Shown piece by piece: positions 9,054-17,816 of a stretch of DNA of 64,000 nt; position 1 is the stretch's first letter; each line of letters opens with the position of its first letter. Below the pieces are notes generated by a model. That model ran no database searches. It saw only the letters and a list, made by a program, of their open reading frames with translations, and was not told the origin of the DNA. A program made the position numbers and the translations under genes. Source of the stretch: Chryseobacterium ginsenosidimutans (GTDB lineage: Bacteria > Bacteroidota > Bacteroidia > Flavobacteriales > Weeksellaceae). The stretch spans positions 1,781,001 through 1,845,000 of the forward strand of contig NZ_JAUSXC010000001.1 in assembly GCF_030823405.1 (NCBI RefSeq). The letters are read 5' to 3'.

Positions 9054-9980
9054 TCATTTTAAATTAATGTTTTGAGATGAATAGATATTGTCCTGATCGT
9101 CAATAATGATGCATTCCAGATGATTGACCTGATTTATCATATTTAGGGCAGATTCAATTCCCATAATACTTACGGGAGTAGCCATTGCATCGGCAATTTC
9201 TGCGTTCGGACAAAAAATGGTAACACTTTTTACACCCGAAACAGGCATTCCCGTTTTTGGGTTAATGGTATGAGAATATTTTTTACCGTCGATGACGACA
9301 AATTTTTCATAATTTCCGGAAGTTGCAATGGCCATATCTGTAATATTCATATAGGAAAACGGCTGTTTTGCATTGTCGGGATCGGCAATTCCGACAGTCC
9401 ACGGTTTCCCGTCTGCCTGATTTCCCCAAGTCGTTAGATCGCCCGAAGCGTTTACAATTCCCGAAATAACTCCCCTTTTCTGAAGAAGTCTTTTTGCCAT
9501 TTCGGCGGCATACCCTTTTCCGATTCCTCCGAAACCGATTCTCATTCCTTTTTCTTTTAGAAATACCGTTTGGTTTTCACGATTCAGTAGAATGTTCTGA
9601 TAATTGACTAATTTCAGATGTTCTTTAATCAATTCAGGATCGGGAAGTTGTTTCATTTCACAATCGAAATTCCAGAAACTTTTGTCGATTCCACCGTATG
9701 AAATGTCAAAATATCCATCTGTGATATTACTGATTCTCAAGCTTCTTTCAATCAGGTCAAAAACTTCACAATCAACCCTTACAGGCTGTATTCCTGCATT
9801 TTGGTTGATAAGATTGGTCTGGCTTTCTTCGCTGAAGGTCGTTAGCAGTTTTTCAATTCTCCGAATTTCGTCGATCGCAGCGTCAATATGGTGTTGTGCT
9901 GTTATTTCGTTTTCGTTGACAACGGTAATTTCAAAAGCATTCCCCATTAATTTTTGAGGTCTTTTGAATTCTCTTAACAT
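9054..9980 (-). CDS. apbE: FAD:protein FMN transferase (ApbE)
   Basis: ApbE attaches FMN covalently to Thr/Ser of extracytosolic redox proteins. 308 residues; family signatures visible: VNASGDLTTWG, GIADPDNAKQPF, ATSGNYEKF, YSHTINPKTGMPV, and the late metal/FAD motif around AEIADAMATPVSIMG. The N-terminus has no obvious signal peptide or lipobox, unlike many periplasmic ApbEs, so either the true start is further upstream or this form stays inside. It lies 4 nt downstream of the thioredoxin-fold gene and overlaps the long form of DUF4266. Confidence 0.92.
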   Translation of the reverse strand: MLREFKRPQKLMGNAFEITVVNENEITAQHHIDAAIDEIRRIEKLLTTFSEESQTNLINQNAGIQPVRVDCEVFDLIERSLRISNITDGYFDISYGGIDKSFWNFDCEMKQLPDPELIKEHLKLVNYQNILLNRENQTVFLKEKGMRIGFGGIGKGYAAEMAKRLLQKRGVISGIVNASGDLTTWGNQADGKPWTVGIADPDNAKQPFSYMNITDMAIATSGNYEKFVVIDGKKYSHTINPKTGMPVSGVKSVTIFCPNAEIADAMATPVSIMGIESALNMINQVNHLECIIIDDQDNIYSSQNINLK

Positions 9981-9984
9981 AATT

Positions 9985-10428
9985 CTATTTTTGATTTTCT
10001 TTGATATCTCTGATTTCTTTGCTGAAAGCCAAAGCGTTTTCAGAAGGTAGACCTTCCCAGCTTTTCAGTACTTTTCCTTCAGAATTCAATAACAATGTGT
10101 AAGGAAACAGGCCTTTTGAATTATATCGATCTGCAAGTGAAGCATTTTCTTTTTTCAGTTCAGCAGAAAGCTGATTCTTCTTATTTCTTGGAAAATCTGC
10201 GTTGATATAGACAATTACATTTTCGGTTTCAAGCTTTTTGAAATCTTCTGTTTCGATAATATTTTTATGAAGTTTAATACATGGAATGCACCAGTCGGAA
10301 CCGGAAAAATTAAGCAAAATAAGCTCTTTGTTTTCTGTTGCTTGTTTTTTAGCAGTTTCCAAACGATTCTGAGCCTTAATACCAATGGAAAAAACGACCA
10401 TCATCAAGGCTAAAATTATTGTTTTCAT
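9985..10428 (-). CDS. Exported thioredoxin-fold protein
   Basis: 147 residues with a signal peptide (MKTIILALMMVVFSIGIKAQ) and a thioredoxin fold with active site WCIPC (SDWCIPCIKLHKNI), then YINADFPRNKKN and GLFPYTLLLNSEGKVLKSWEG. Presumably a periplasmic thiol reductase. First gene of the minus-strand operon trx-apbE-DUF4266-DUF3570. Since DUF4266 ends in a CxC, a thiol partner inside the operon is plausible (inference). Confidence 0.88.
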   Translation of the reverse strand: MKTIILALMMVVFSIGIKAQNRLETAKKQATENKELILLNFSGSDWCIPCIKLHKNIIETEDFKKLETENVIVYINADFPRNKKNQLSAELKKENASLADRYNSKGLFPYTLLLNSEGKVLKSWEGLPSENALAFSKEIRDIKENQK

Positions 10429-10536
10429 TATTTAAAAAGGTTTATAATGATATTTAATTATACGAATAGTAATAAGGCTGAAATCAACCTTATTTAAAAT
10501 TTTTAAATTATTCATTATGAATAATTTAAAGCAAAA

Positions 10537-10926
10537 TTAACCTTGAAAATGTCTTGGTGGCTCCCAAACAGAATTTATAAAACCTTTATAACAAAAGTTT
10601 TCGTCATAGGAAGGTATTTTGTGAGATTTGATCTGTCTGAAACTATCATTTTTAATTTCAAACCGAAATCCCTGTTCAATAGTGAAAAACAAGGCAAGAG
10701 GTATAGAATGAATAATGAAAGGTAACCTTTGATCTTTACCATAATCACCATCTTTAACCGGATGATCATAATGCGTTTTCAGAAATGCTATGAGAGACAT
10801 TTCCGGATTCAAAGCTTTGTGTTCACAATAATGTTCTATCAAATCAGGGATTTTCAAAAGCTGGTACAATTCGGTTGTAGAAACCAAGTACAGAGATAAC
10901 AGCAATATTGAAATCAGTTTTTTCAC
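10537..10926 (-). CDS. Conserved hypothetical protein of Bacteroidetes
   Basis: 129 residues starting with GTG at 10926 (no upstream ATG in frame). A short hydrophobic N-terminus (KKLISILLLSLYLVSTTELYQL) is followed by IPDLIEHYCEHKALNPEMSLIAFLKTHYDHP, a pattern I recognise from small Bacteroidetes proteins often near metal or redox genes, but no function is known. A TAATTTTG box (minus strand, 10934-10941) lies only 7 nt upstream of the GTG, suggesting a leaderless or nearly leaderless mRNA. Confidence 0.7.
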   Translation of the reverse strand: MKKLISILLLSLYLVSTTELYQLLKIPDLIEHYCEHKALNPEMSLIAFLKTHYDHPVKDGDYGKDQRLPFIIHSIPLALFFTIEQGFRFEIKNDSFRQIKSHKIPSYDENFCYKGFINSVWEPPRHFQG

Positions 10927-10933
10927 TTAATCA

Positions 10934-10941
10934 AAATTATG
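10934..10941 (-). promoter_or_regulatory. -7 promoter element directly before GTG start
   Basis: TAATTTTG on the minus strand matches TAnnTTTG. It ends 7 nt before the GTG of the hypothetical gene, unusually close. Confidence 0.4.
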
Positions 10942-11104
10942 AAATGTTTCATTAAGAATGATTTTAAATTAATAACTGAAGTATAAGGAATTTATTGTTG
11001 GAGCAATCATCATGTCATTTAAAATTGGGGTAGGGTTCATGGTAAATAATATTCAACTTTTAGTTTAAAATTTACTATTTCAATCGTTCATGTTAACAGT
11101 TGAT

Positions 11105-11770
11105 TTACAAAAACGGAGCGTTCAGAAAATCATTTAAAGGCTTCATGAGTTTGAAAATTTTTGTCAGGTTTTTTGCAGCATTTTTATCTAAAATTTCTTC
11201 ATCTTTCAAATAATAAACGACAATAAAATTTTTCAGTTTTAAATATTCAGCCATCGGATCTTCTTTTTCAAAACCTTGGGGAATTTTTTTTAATTTGTCA
11301 TCCTGATCAAGCTCAGGGAAATGTTTTTTGAAATCTGTATTGTTCAAAATAGCAAGAAAATCTTTTCCATACAACGAAATTTCTTTTCTCAGTTCTTTCA
11401 AAACAGAAGATTCAGGCATGTAAATTCCTCCTGCGATAAATGATTTTCCGGGTTCTATGTGAAGATAATAACCGCCTTTCTGGCTTCCTTTTCCCATTCC
11501 CAGTGACGCTCCAAAATTGGTCTTGTAAGGGATTTTATCTTTTGAAAACCTCGTATCACGATAAATTCTGAACAATGATTTTTTAGCGTCAATTTTTCCT
11601 AATTCTTCATCAAATTCAGACATTTCTGTGAGTAAGTTTTCAAGAAAAGCAACTATGTTTTCCTGTGATTCTGTATAAAGGTTTTTATTTTCATTGAACC
11701 ATTCACGGTTATTATTTACTGTTAATTTTTTTAGAAAATCAAAAACTTTTGGAGAAATAGTTGCGGACAT
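11105..11770 (-). CDS. DUF2461 domain-containing protein (TIGR02453 type)
   Basis: 221-residue cytoplasmic protein. Features of the family: FDFLKKLTVNNNREWFNENK at the N-terminus, FRIYRDTRFSKDKIPYKTNFGA in the middle, and GGYYLHIEPGKSFIAGGIYMP. The family is widespread but its biochemical function is not established. It appears monocistronic. Confidence 0.93.
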   Translation of the reverse strand: MSATISPKVFDFLKKLTVNNNREWFNENKNLYTESQENIVAFLENLLTEMSEFDEELGKIDAKKSLFRIYRDTRFSKDKIPYKTNFGASLGMGKGSQKGGYYLHIEPGKSFIAGGIYMPESSVLKELRKEISLYGKDFLAILNNTDFKKHFPELDQDDKLKKIPQGFEKEDPMAEYLKLKNFIVVYYLKDEEILDKNAAKNLTKIFKLMKPLNDFLNAPFL

Positions 11771-12016
11771 ATTTTTTATTTTAAAATCAAATTTAAATAA
11801 TTCTGCTTATAAAATCAAACTGTATTCTTTCGACAATTCATAATTTTAAGTATTGAAACCACAGTATTTGATAAATGAGATTGTTTTTGAAAAATCATTA
11901 AATTAAAAATAAAAAAATTACGTTTTTTCTGTTGAAATTTAAAAATGATTATGGTTTTATAAATTAAAATTATTATATTCGTAATATTATATAAAACGAA
12001 ATCCAAATATTTGTTG

Positions 12017-12024
12017 TATCTTTG
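12017..12024 (+). promoter_or_regulatory. -7 promoter element of DEAD-box helicase gene
   Basis: TATCTTTG, an exact TAnnTTTG match, 20 nt before the ATG at 12045. Confidence 0.6.
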
Positions 12025-12044
12025 CAAAAATTTTAAAATATTTA

Positions 12045-13760
12045 ATGAATTTATTTACGGAGACCAATTTAAGTCCTGACATCCTTAAGGCCATTGGCGA
12101 ACTGGGTTACGAAAGCCCGACAGAAATCCAAAAACAGACTATCCCTTTCATTCTTTCAGATATTCGCGACTTGATCGCACTTGCGCAGACGGGGACAGGC
12201 AAAACAGCAGCGTTTTCGCTTCCGATTTTGGATATGATTGACGCAACGAGTCGCAAAATCCAATTTTTGGTACTTTGCCCGACACGAGAATTATGTCTTC
12301 AGATTACAAAAGACATTAAGAACTATTCTAAGTACATGAAAGACATCAAAACTACAGCAGTTTATGGTGGAAGCAGTATTATGGATCAAATGAGGTCTCT
12401 TAAGGACAAGCCGCAAATCATTGTGGGTACTCCAGGTAGAGTGATCGACCTTATTAACAGAAAGGCTCTTGACTTCTCAGCAATTCACTGGTTGGTTTTG
12501 GATGAAGCAGACGAAATGCTTTCAATGGGTTTCAAAGATGAATTGGAAACAATTTTGAGTGAAACTCCTGAAACAAAACAAACTTTCTTATTCTCGGCAA
12601 CGATGAGTAAAGAGGTGGAAAAAATTACTAAAAACTATTTGACAAAACCACACAGAATTTCTGTAGGTTCTATTAACGAAGTTAAGAAGAATATCAAGCA
12701 TGAATATTATGTGGCAGGGTACCGTCAGAAAAAAGAAGCTCTTAAAAGATTAATTGATTCAAACCCGAATCAATACTCTATTATCTTCTGTAGAACAAGA
12801 ATGGAAACTCAGGAAGTTGCCGATTTCTTAATGCAAAATGGCTATGCGGCAGATGCTCTTCATGGAGATTTGTCTCAGGCTCAGAGAGATACGGTAATGA
12901 AAAAGTTCAGATTGAAAAACATTGATATCCTTGTAGCGACAGACGTTGCAGCGAGAGGTTTGGATGTTGACTCTTTGACACACGTTGTACATTATTCTTT
13001 ACCTGATGATCCTGAAGTATTCGTTCACAGAAGTGGAAGAACAGGTAGAGCAGGAAAAGACGGTATTTCTATTTCTTTAATTAAACCTGAAGAAAGCAGA
13101 AAGCTAAAACAAATAAAAGCAGTTACCAAAATTGATATTAACGAAGCTAGAATTCCTACGGGAGAAGATATCGTTAAAGCTCAGGTTGGTGGTGTTTTTG
13201 AAAGTTTATTTGAAGTACATCAAGACTTTTTTGAATTTGATGATTCTTTAATTCCGGATTTATCTGCGTTTACAAAAGAAGAATTGGTTCACAAGTTACT
13301 TCAGTTCCAGCTTAAAGATCTTGCATTGTTCTACAAAGACAAACAAGACCTTGTTGATATGAAACTAAGCAGTCGTGATGATGATAGAGGCGGTAGAGAT
13401 CGTGATAGAGGTAGAGACCGTGACAGAGGTAGAGACCGCGAGAGAGGAGACAGAAACGAAAGAAGTAGTGGAGACAGAAGAGAGCGTACTGCAAAACCAA
13501 GAAGAAAGAATGAAGATATGGTAAGATTCTTCTTCAATCTTGGTAAAAAAGATCAATTGAAAAAACTTGATGTTTTGGATATTATCAATAAAGCTACGTC
13601 AACAGGGAAGAGCAAAAAAAGAGCTGAGATTGGCGATATTGAAATTTTAGAGAAATTTTCTTTCTTTGAGATCGAAAAATCGTTCAAAGGAGATCTTTTG
13701 AGCAACATTTCTACAATGAAATTCAGAGGAAAAGATATGAGAGCTGAAGAAGCTAACTAG
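12045..13760 (+). CDS. DEAD-box RNA helicase with DbpA-type RNA-binding domain
   Basis: 571-residue ATP-dependent RNA helicase. Q motif near GYESPTEIQKQTIP, motif I AQTGTGKT, Ia PTRELCLQ, Ib TPGR, motif II DEAD, motif III SAT, motif V ATDVAARGLD and motif VI HRSGRTGRAG are all intact. A highly charged Arg/Asp repeat linker (RDRDRGRD units, about residues 447-480) joins the core to a C-terminal RRM-like DbpA domain (MVRFFFNLGKKDQLKK onward). This is the CsdA/DbpA-like ribosome-assembly type found in Bacteroidetes. Terminator at 13778. Confidence 0.95.
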   Translation: MNLFTETNLSPDILKAIGELGYESPTEIQKQTIPFILSDIRDLIALAQTGTGKTAAFSLPILDMIDATSRKIQFLVLCPTRELCLQITKDIKNYSKYMKDIKTTAVYGGSSIMDQMRSLKDKPQIIVGTPGRVIDLINRKALDFSAIHWLVLDEADEMLSMGFKDELETILSETPETKQTFLFSATMSKEVEKITKNYLTKPHRISVGSINEVKKNIKHEYYVAGYRQKKEALKRLIDSNPNQYSIIFCRTRMETQEVADFLMQNGYAADALHGDLSQAQRDTVMKKFRLKNIDILVATDVAARGLDVDSLTHVVHYSLPDDPEVFVHRSGRTGRAGKDGISISLIKPEESRKLKQIKAVTKIDINEARIPTGEDIVKAQVGGVFESLFEVHQDFFEFDDSLIPDLSAFTKEELVHKLLQFQLKDLALFYKDKQDLVDMKLSSRDDDRGGRDRDRGRDRDRGRDRERGDRNERSSGDRRERTAKPRRKNEDMVRFFFNLGKKDQLKKLDVLDIINKATSTGKSKKRAEIGDIEILEKFSFFEIEKSFKGDLLSNISTMKFRGKDMRAEEAN

Positions 13761-13777
13761 ACTATTCTCAATCATAT

Positions 13778-13805
13778 AAACCGGCTTTTAAGCCGGTTTT
13801 TTTAT
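13778..13805 (+). terminator. Rho-independent terminator
   Basis: AAACCGGCTT, TTA loop, AGCCGGTTT, then a run of T. Directly downstream of the DEAD-box helicase. Confidence 0.85.
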
Positions 13806-13908
13806 TTAATAAGTAAGTGTTAACTCAATGTTAACAAAACTTAACGTCATATGCTTTTTGGTAAGGCTCTTTTTTAAGAAATTTGCACAAAATTATAAAA
13901 ACTTAAAA

Positions 13909-14547
13909 ATGGGAATTGGTAATATTTTCCACGCTTTTCAACCCAAAGATAAAATCTTCTTTGTACTTTTCGAAAAAGTAACTGAAAACCTTGTAGCAAT
14001 GTCTGAGGAATTCAACCACGGAATTAAAGATTTCGATCTTAACGATGATTCTATGTTGAAAAAGATGAGCGATTACGAACACAAAAATGATGAACTGACG
14101 CACGAGATTTTCATTGAACTAGGGAAGAATTTCATTACTCCTTTCGACAGAGAAGATATTCACACGTTAGCAACAGGCCTAGATGATATCGCAGATTATA
14201 TCTATGCTTCTACAAAATACATTTTCTTATACAAGTCGCCTGAAATGAAGGCGTATTCAGATTTCTCTTTATTGATCCACAAAGCATGTCTTGAAATTCA
14301 GAATGCAATGAAAAACCTTAAAGGTTTTAAAAATATGGAGCAGGTAAAAGAAGCTTGTATCAAAGTAAATTCTATTGAAAATATCGCAGACGATTTGCTT
14401 TCAAACTCAATGGTAGAATTGTTTGAAACAAACGATGCAATCAATATTATCAAAATTTCATCCGTACTTAATTATCTTGAAATAGTAACTGACAAAGCAG
14501 AAGATGTTGCCAATACTATCGAGAACATCATGATTAAATACGCCTAA
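13909..14547 (+). CDS. DUF47 family PhoU-like protein
   Basis: 212-residue all-helical cytoplasmic protein of the DUF47/TIGR00153 family (PhoU-like), thought to regulate the adjacent PiT phosphate transporter. It begins MGIGNIFHAFQPKDKIFFVLFEK; middle segment HTLATGLDDIADYIYASTKY carries the acidic metal-binding pattern. ATG 13909 is chosen over an in-frame ATG at 13828, which would put 27 unrelated residues ahead of the conserved domain. 15 bp upstream of the PiT gene: one operon. Confidence 0.93.
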   Translation: MGIGNIFHAFQPKDKIFFVLFEKVTENLVAMSEEFNHGIKDFDLNDDSMLKKMSDYEHKNDELTHEIFIELGKNFITPFDREDIHTLATGLDDIADYIYASTKYIFLYKSPEMKAYSDFSLLIHKACLEIQNAMKNLKGFKNMEQVKEACIKVNSIENIADDLLSNSMVELFETNDAINIIKISSVLNYLEIVTDKAEDVANTIENIMIKYA

Positions 14548-14562
14548 ACAATATAACAAAAA

Positions 14563-15705
14563 ATGGAATTTCCGATTTTACTTACGGTTATTATTGCTTT
14601 AGCTCTAATCTTCGATTATATCAATGGTTTTCATGATGCGGCCAATTCAATTGCAACAATTGTTTCTACAAAGGTTTTAACACCTTTTCAGGCTGTTCTA
14701 TGGGCAGCACTTTGGAACTTTGCAGCATTTTTCTTAGCAGCCTATGTGATAGGTGAATTCAGAATTGGAAATACCATCGCTAAAACTGTTAATGAAAATT
14801 TTATTACTCTTGAGGTTATATTTTCAGGTCTTGTCGCAGCAATTGCATGGAACCTTTTAACATGGTGGTTTGGGATCCCTTCTTCATCTTCACATACATT
14901 AATCGGAGGGTTTTTGGGAGCAGCATTAATGCACGCTTTTATGTTGGATTATCATGATGTAGTAGCCTCACAGCCAAATTTAGGATTATTTGAAACGTTT
15001 AAACTTGCTTTTCATCAGCTGACTACGCAGAGCGTGGTGAAATTTGATAAAGTAATACCTATTTTCCTGTTCATTTTCATGGCTCCGATTATAGGGATGG
15101 TAATCTCAATTATCATAACCTTAATTATTGTTCATCTTTATAAAAGATCCAATCCATATAAAGCAGACAAATCTTTCAAAAGATTGCAGCTTGTTTCTTC
15201 GGCTTTATTCAGTGTAGGACATGGCTTGAATGATGCTCAGAAAGTAATGGGTATTATTGGTGCAGCACTAATCTATTATCACGTTAAAATGTTACATGAT
15301 CCTGTTTATCTTAATATACCATCTGCAGGACGTTTTGATTATTTTGCTCAGCATTATCTTTGGGTTCCTTTGGTGTCGTTTCTTGCAATTGGTTTAGGAA
15401 CAATGAGCGGAGGCTGGAAGATCATCAAAACAATGGGAACAAAAATTACAAAAGTAACTCCGTTAGAAGGGGTGAGTGCTGAAACGGCAGGTGCTATTAC
15501 GCTTTTCATTACAGATCAGCTGAGTATTCCTGTTTCTACTACACACACAATTACAGGTTCTATCATCGGGGTTGGTTTAACGAAAAGAATTTCTGCAGTA
15601 AGATGGGGTATTACGGTAAGCTTACTTTGGGCTTGGGTACTTACGATTCCTATTTCAGCAATTGTAGCAGCTATTACTTATCTTTTAGTAACGTTCTTTT
15701 CTTAG
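14563..15705 (+). CDS. PiT family inorganic phosphate permease
   Basis: 380-residue inner-membrane H+/Na+:phosphate symporter. Two inverted copies of the PiT signature are visible: FDYINGFHDAANSIATIVST near residue 20 and VGHGLNDAQKVMGIIGAAL near residue 220; GIPSSSSHTLIGGFLGA and SIPVSTTHTITGSIIGVG are the paired re-entrant loops. About 10 membrane helices. Downstream of, and probably co-expressed with, the DUF47 regulator. Confidence 0.95.
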   Translation: MEFPILLTVIIALALIFDYINGFHDAANSIATIVSTKVLTPFQAVLWAALWNFAAFFLAAYVIGEFRIGNTIAKTVNENFITLEVIFSGLVAAIAWNLLTWWFGIPSSSSHTLIGGFLGAALMHAFMLDYHDVVASQPNLGLFETFKLAFHQLTTQSVVKFDKVIPIFLFIFMAPIIGMVISIIITLIIVHLYKRSNPYKADKSFKRLQLVSSALFSVGHGLNDAQKVMGIIGAALIYYHVKMLHDPVYLNIPSAGRFDYFAQHYLWVPLVSFLAIGLGTMSGGWKIIKTMGTKITKVTPLEGVSAETAGAITLFITDQLSIPVSTTHTITGSIIGVGLTKRISAVRWGITVSLLWAWVLTIPISAIVAAITYLLVTFFS

Positions 15706-15730
15706 ATAGAAAATTATTAATTTACAATAT

Positions 15731-15760
15731 AAAACTTTGCTCATTTGGGCAAAGTTTTTT
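15731..15760 (+). terminator. Rho-independent terminator
   Basis: AAAACTTTGC (15731-15740) pairs with GCAAAGTTTT (15749-15758), followed by Ts. Ends the DUF47-PiT operon. Confidence 0.8.
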
Positions 15761-15783
15761 GTTTTATAGACCCCGAAAAATTG

Positions 15784-15791
15784 TATTTTTG
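15784..15791 (+). promoter_or_regulatory. -7 promoter element of polyprenyl synthase gene
   Basis: TATTTTTG, exact TAnnTTTG match, 17 nt before the ATG; a TTTG lies 22 nt upstream (15758-15761) and can serve as the -33 element. Confidence 0.6.
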
Positions 15792-15808
15792 TCCAAACTA
15801 TTAGAATT

Positions 15809-16780
15809 ATGGAATTTTTAGACAAGTACCAACAGATTGTTGCTGATGCCATTACTAAATATACTTTTAAAGACAAACCGGCCGAACTTTATGAGCCGAT
15901 GAACTACATCATTTCTCATGGAGGAAAACGCCTTCGTCCTATCATGGTTTTAATGGCTTGTGATTTATTTGGTGGTGATCTTAGAGAAGCGATTAAACCA
16001 GCTTTAGCAATCGAATTTTTCCATAATTTTACGCTGATTCATGATGATATTATGGATGAAGCACCTTTGAGAAGAAATAAGCCTACCATTCATACTTTAC
16101 ACGGAATCAACGTAGGAATTCTTTCAGGAGACGGATTGATGTTGAAAGCTTACAAATTCTTCGAAGATCTTGAGCCGGAGATTTTTAAAGCTTGTATAAG
16201 AATTTTTACTCACACAGGTTTACTTTTATGTGAAGGTCAGCAATATGACATCAATTTTGAAACTCAAAAAGATGTAACCTTTGATGATTATATCAGAATG
16301 ATTACTTACAAAACAGGAGTTTTGAGTGCTTCATCATTTGAGATCGGAGCTTTGATTGCCAAGGCGAATTTTAAAGATGCAAAATCTATTTTCAACTTCG
16401 GGAAGCACATCGGGATTGCGTTCCAGATTATGGATGATTATCTTGATGTATTTGGAGATCAGGCGCAATTCGGTAAAAAGCATGCCGGAGATATTTACGA
16501 AAACAAAAAAACCGTTCTTTATTTAATGGCGAGAGAACATGCCACAGAAGAGGAAAGAAAAGAATTGGATTACTGGTATTCTAAAAAGACGGATAATATC
16601 GATAAAGTGTATGGTGTAGAAAAGATTTTCAGAAGGACAAAAGTGGACGAAAAAGCATTGCGTTTAATAGAGAAACACAACGAAATCGGACAAAGCTACC
16701 TTCAGAAAATCGATATTCCGGAAGATAAGAAAAAGCCTTTTGCAGAATTGGCAAATTATTTATTGAGAAGAGAGAGCTAA
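15809..16780 (+). CDS. Polyprenyl diphosphate synthase
   Basis: 323-residue trans-isoprenyl diphosphate synthase, condensing allylic diphosphates with IPP, probably for menaquinone side chain synthesis. GGKRLRP (IPP binding), first aspartate-rich motif DDIMD followed by PLRRNKPT, and second aspartate-rich motif DDYLD are all present. Chain length cannot be set from sequence alone. Promoter directly upstream, so it probably starts an operon with GSCFA, DUF4269 and TatD genes. Confidence 0.93.
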   Translation: MEFLDKYQQIVADAITKYTFKDKPAELYEPMNYIISHGGKRLRPIMVLMACDLFGGDLREAIKPALAIEFFHNFTLIHDDIMDEAPLRRNKPTIHTLHGINVGILSGDGLMLKAYKFFEDLEPEIFKACIRIFTHTGLLLCEGQQYDINFETQKDVTFDDYIRMITYKTGVLSASSFEIGALIAKANFKDAKSIFNFGKHIGIAFQIMDDYLDVFGDQAQFGKKHAGDIYENKKTVLYLMAREHATEEERKELDYWYSKKTDNIDKVYGVEKIFRRTKVDEKALRLIEKHNEIGQSYLQKIDIPEDKKKPFAELANYLLRRES

Positions 16781-16792
16781 TACGTGTGTCGC

Positions 16793-16835
16793 TGTAAGAT
16801 TGCAGACCACAGCAATTGTTATCTGCAATCTTACA
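16793..16835. repeat. 14-bp perfect inverted repeat
   Basis: TGTAAGATTGCAGA (16793-16806) and TCTGCAATCTTACA (16822-16835) are perfect complements around a 15-nt loop. There is no T-run after it, so it is not a standard terminator. It fills most of the spacer between the polyprenyl synthase and GSCFA genes. Confidence 0.75.
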
Positions 16836-16856
16836 ACTGCAACTCATACCTATACA

Positions 16857-17816
16857 ATGAAATTCAGGACGGAAGTTGATATCAAAGAATCGCAGAAGAA
16901 AATTGAAGTTGAAGATAAAATATTTTCAATAGGTTCTTGCTTTGCTTCCGAAATGTCCGATCTGTTTCAGCAAGGCCAGCTACAAAGTATTAATAATCCT
17001 TTTGGAACGATTTTTAACCCGTTTTCTATTAATAATTCCATTAAAAGGCTTCATGATGCCGAATTTTATTATGAAGAGGATTTAATAACTTTTAATGAAG
17101 AATTTATTTCTCTCGATCATCACACGAGCTTTGATACGCGGTATATCCATCAGACTTTAAATAAAATTAATTTGAAGCTTGAAGAAGGAAATTCTTTTCT
17201 TCAGAACACAAATTGGATTATCATCACTTACGGAACTTCATTTATTTATGAATTTATTCCCAAGCAAAAACTGGTTGCGAATTGTCACAAAGTTCCACAA
17301 AAATTCTTTGAAAAAAGATTGTTGACCAATCAGGAACTTACAGATTCTATTTACAATACGATTTTAAACTTAGAGGATATCTGTAAAGATGATGTTCAGA
17401 TTTTGTTTACCGTTTCTCCGGTTCGTCACACAAAAGATGGAATGGTTGAAAATCAGTTGAGTAAGTCGAAACTGATTACGGCAATTCATGAAATTATCCC
17501 ACAATTTGAAAACTGTCACTATCTTCCTGTTTATGAAATTCTAATGGATGATCTACGGGACTACCGTTTTTATAAAGAAGACATGATTCATCCTAATAAT
17601 CAGGCTGTTAATTATATTTTTGATAAGTTCGGGAATGCTTATTTTTCTGATGAAACGAAAGATTTTATTAAAGAAAATTTTAAAATTAATAAAGCTTTGG
17701 AGCATAAAACTGATGACGAAAAAGATCCTAAATATATTGAGTTTAAAGAAAAATTAAACCAAAGAATTGAAGTTCAGCGTCAAAAAGTAAGACATAAAAT
17801 ATTTTCAAATGATTGA
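16857..17816 (+). CDS. GSCFA domain-containing protein
   Basis: 319 residues. The family name motif appears as IGSCFASEMSDLFQ near residue 25, with later blocks HTSFDTR, ITYGTSFIYE and FTVSPVRHTKDG, which resemble the SGNH/GDSL-like hydrolase layout with a late HPN (DMIHPNNQAV). The molecular function is unproven. The start is ATG 16857; the frame runs upstream through the inverted repeat only via a TTG. It overlaps the next gene by 8 nt. Confidence 0.9.
   Translation: MKFRTEVDIKESQKKIEVEDKIFSIGSCFASEMSDLFQQGQLQSINNPFGTIFNPFSINNSIKRLHDAEFYYEEDLITFNEEFISLDHHTSFDTRYIHQTLNKINLKLEEGNSFLQNTNWIIITYGTSFIYEFIPKQKLVANCHKVPQKFFEKRLLTNQELTDSIYNTILNLEDICKDDVQILFTVSPVRHTKDGMVENQLSKSKLITAIHEIIPQFENCHYLPVYEILMDDLRDYRFYKEDMIHPNNQAVNYIFDKFGNAYFSDETKDFIKENFKINKALEHKTDDEKDPKYIEFKEKLNQRIEVQRQKVRHKIFSND

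Noticed and set aside
13366..13480. Tandem GATAGAGGTAGAGACCG-like repeats resembling a CRISPR or VNTR
   Set aside because: They encode the Arg/Asp-rich linker of the DEAD-box helicase in frame; no spacers.
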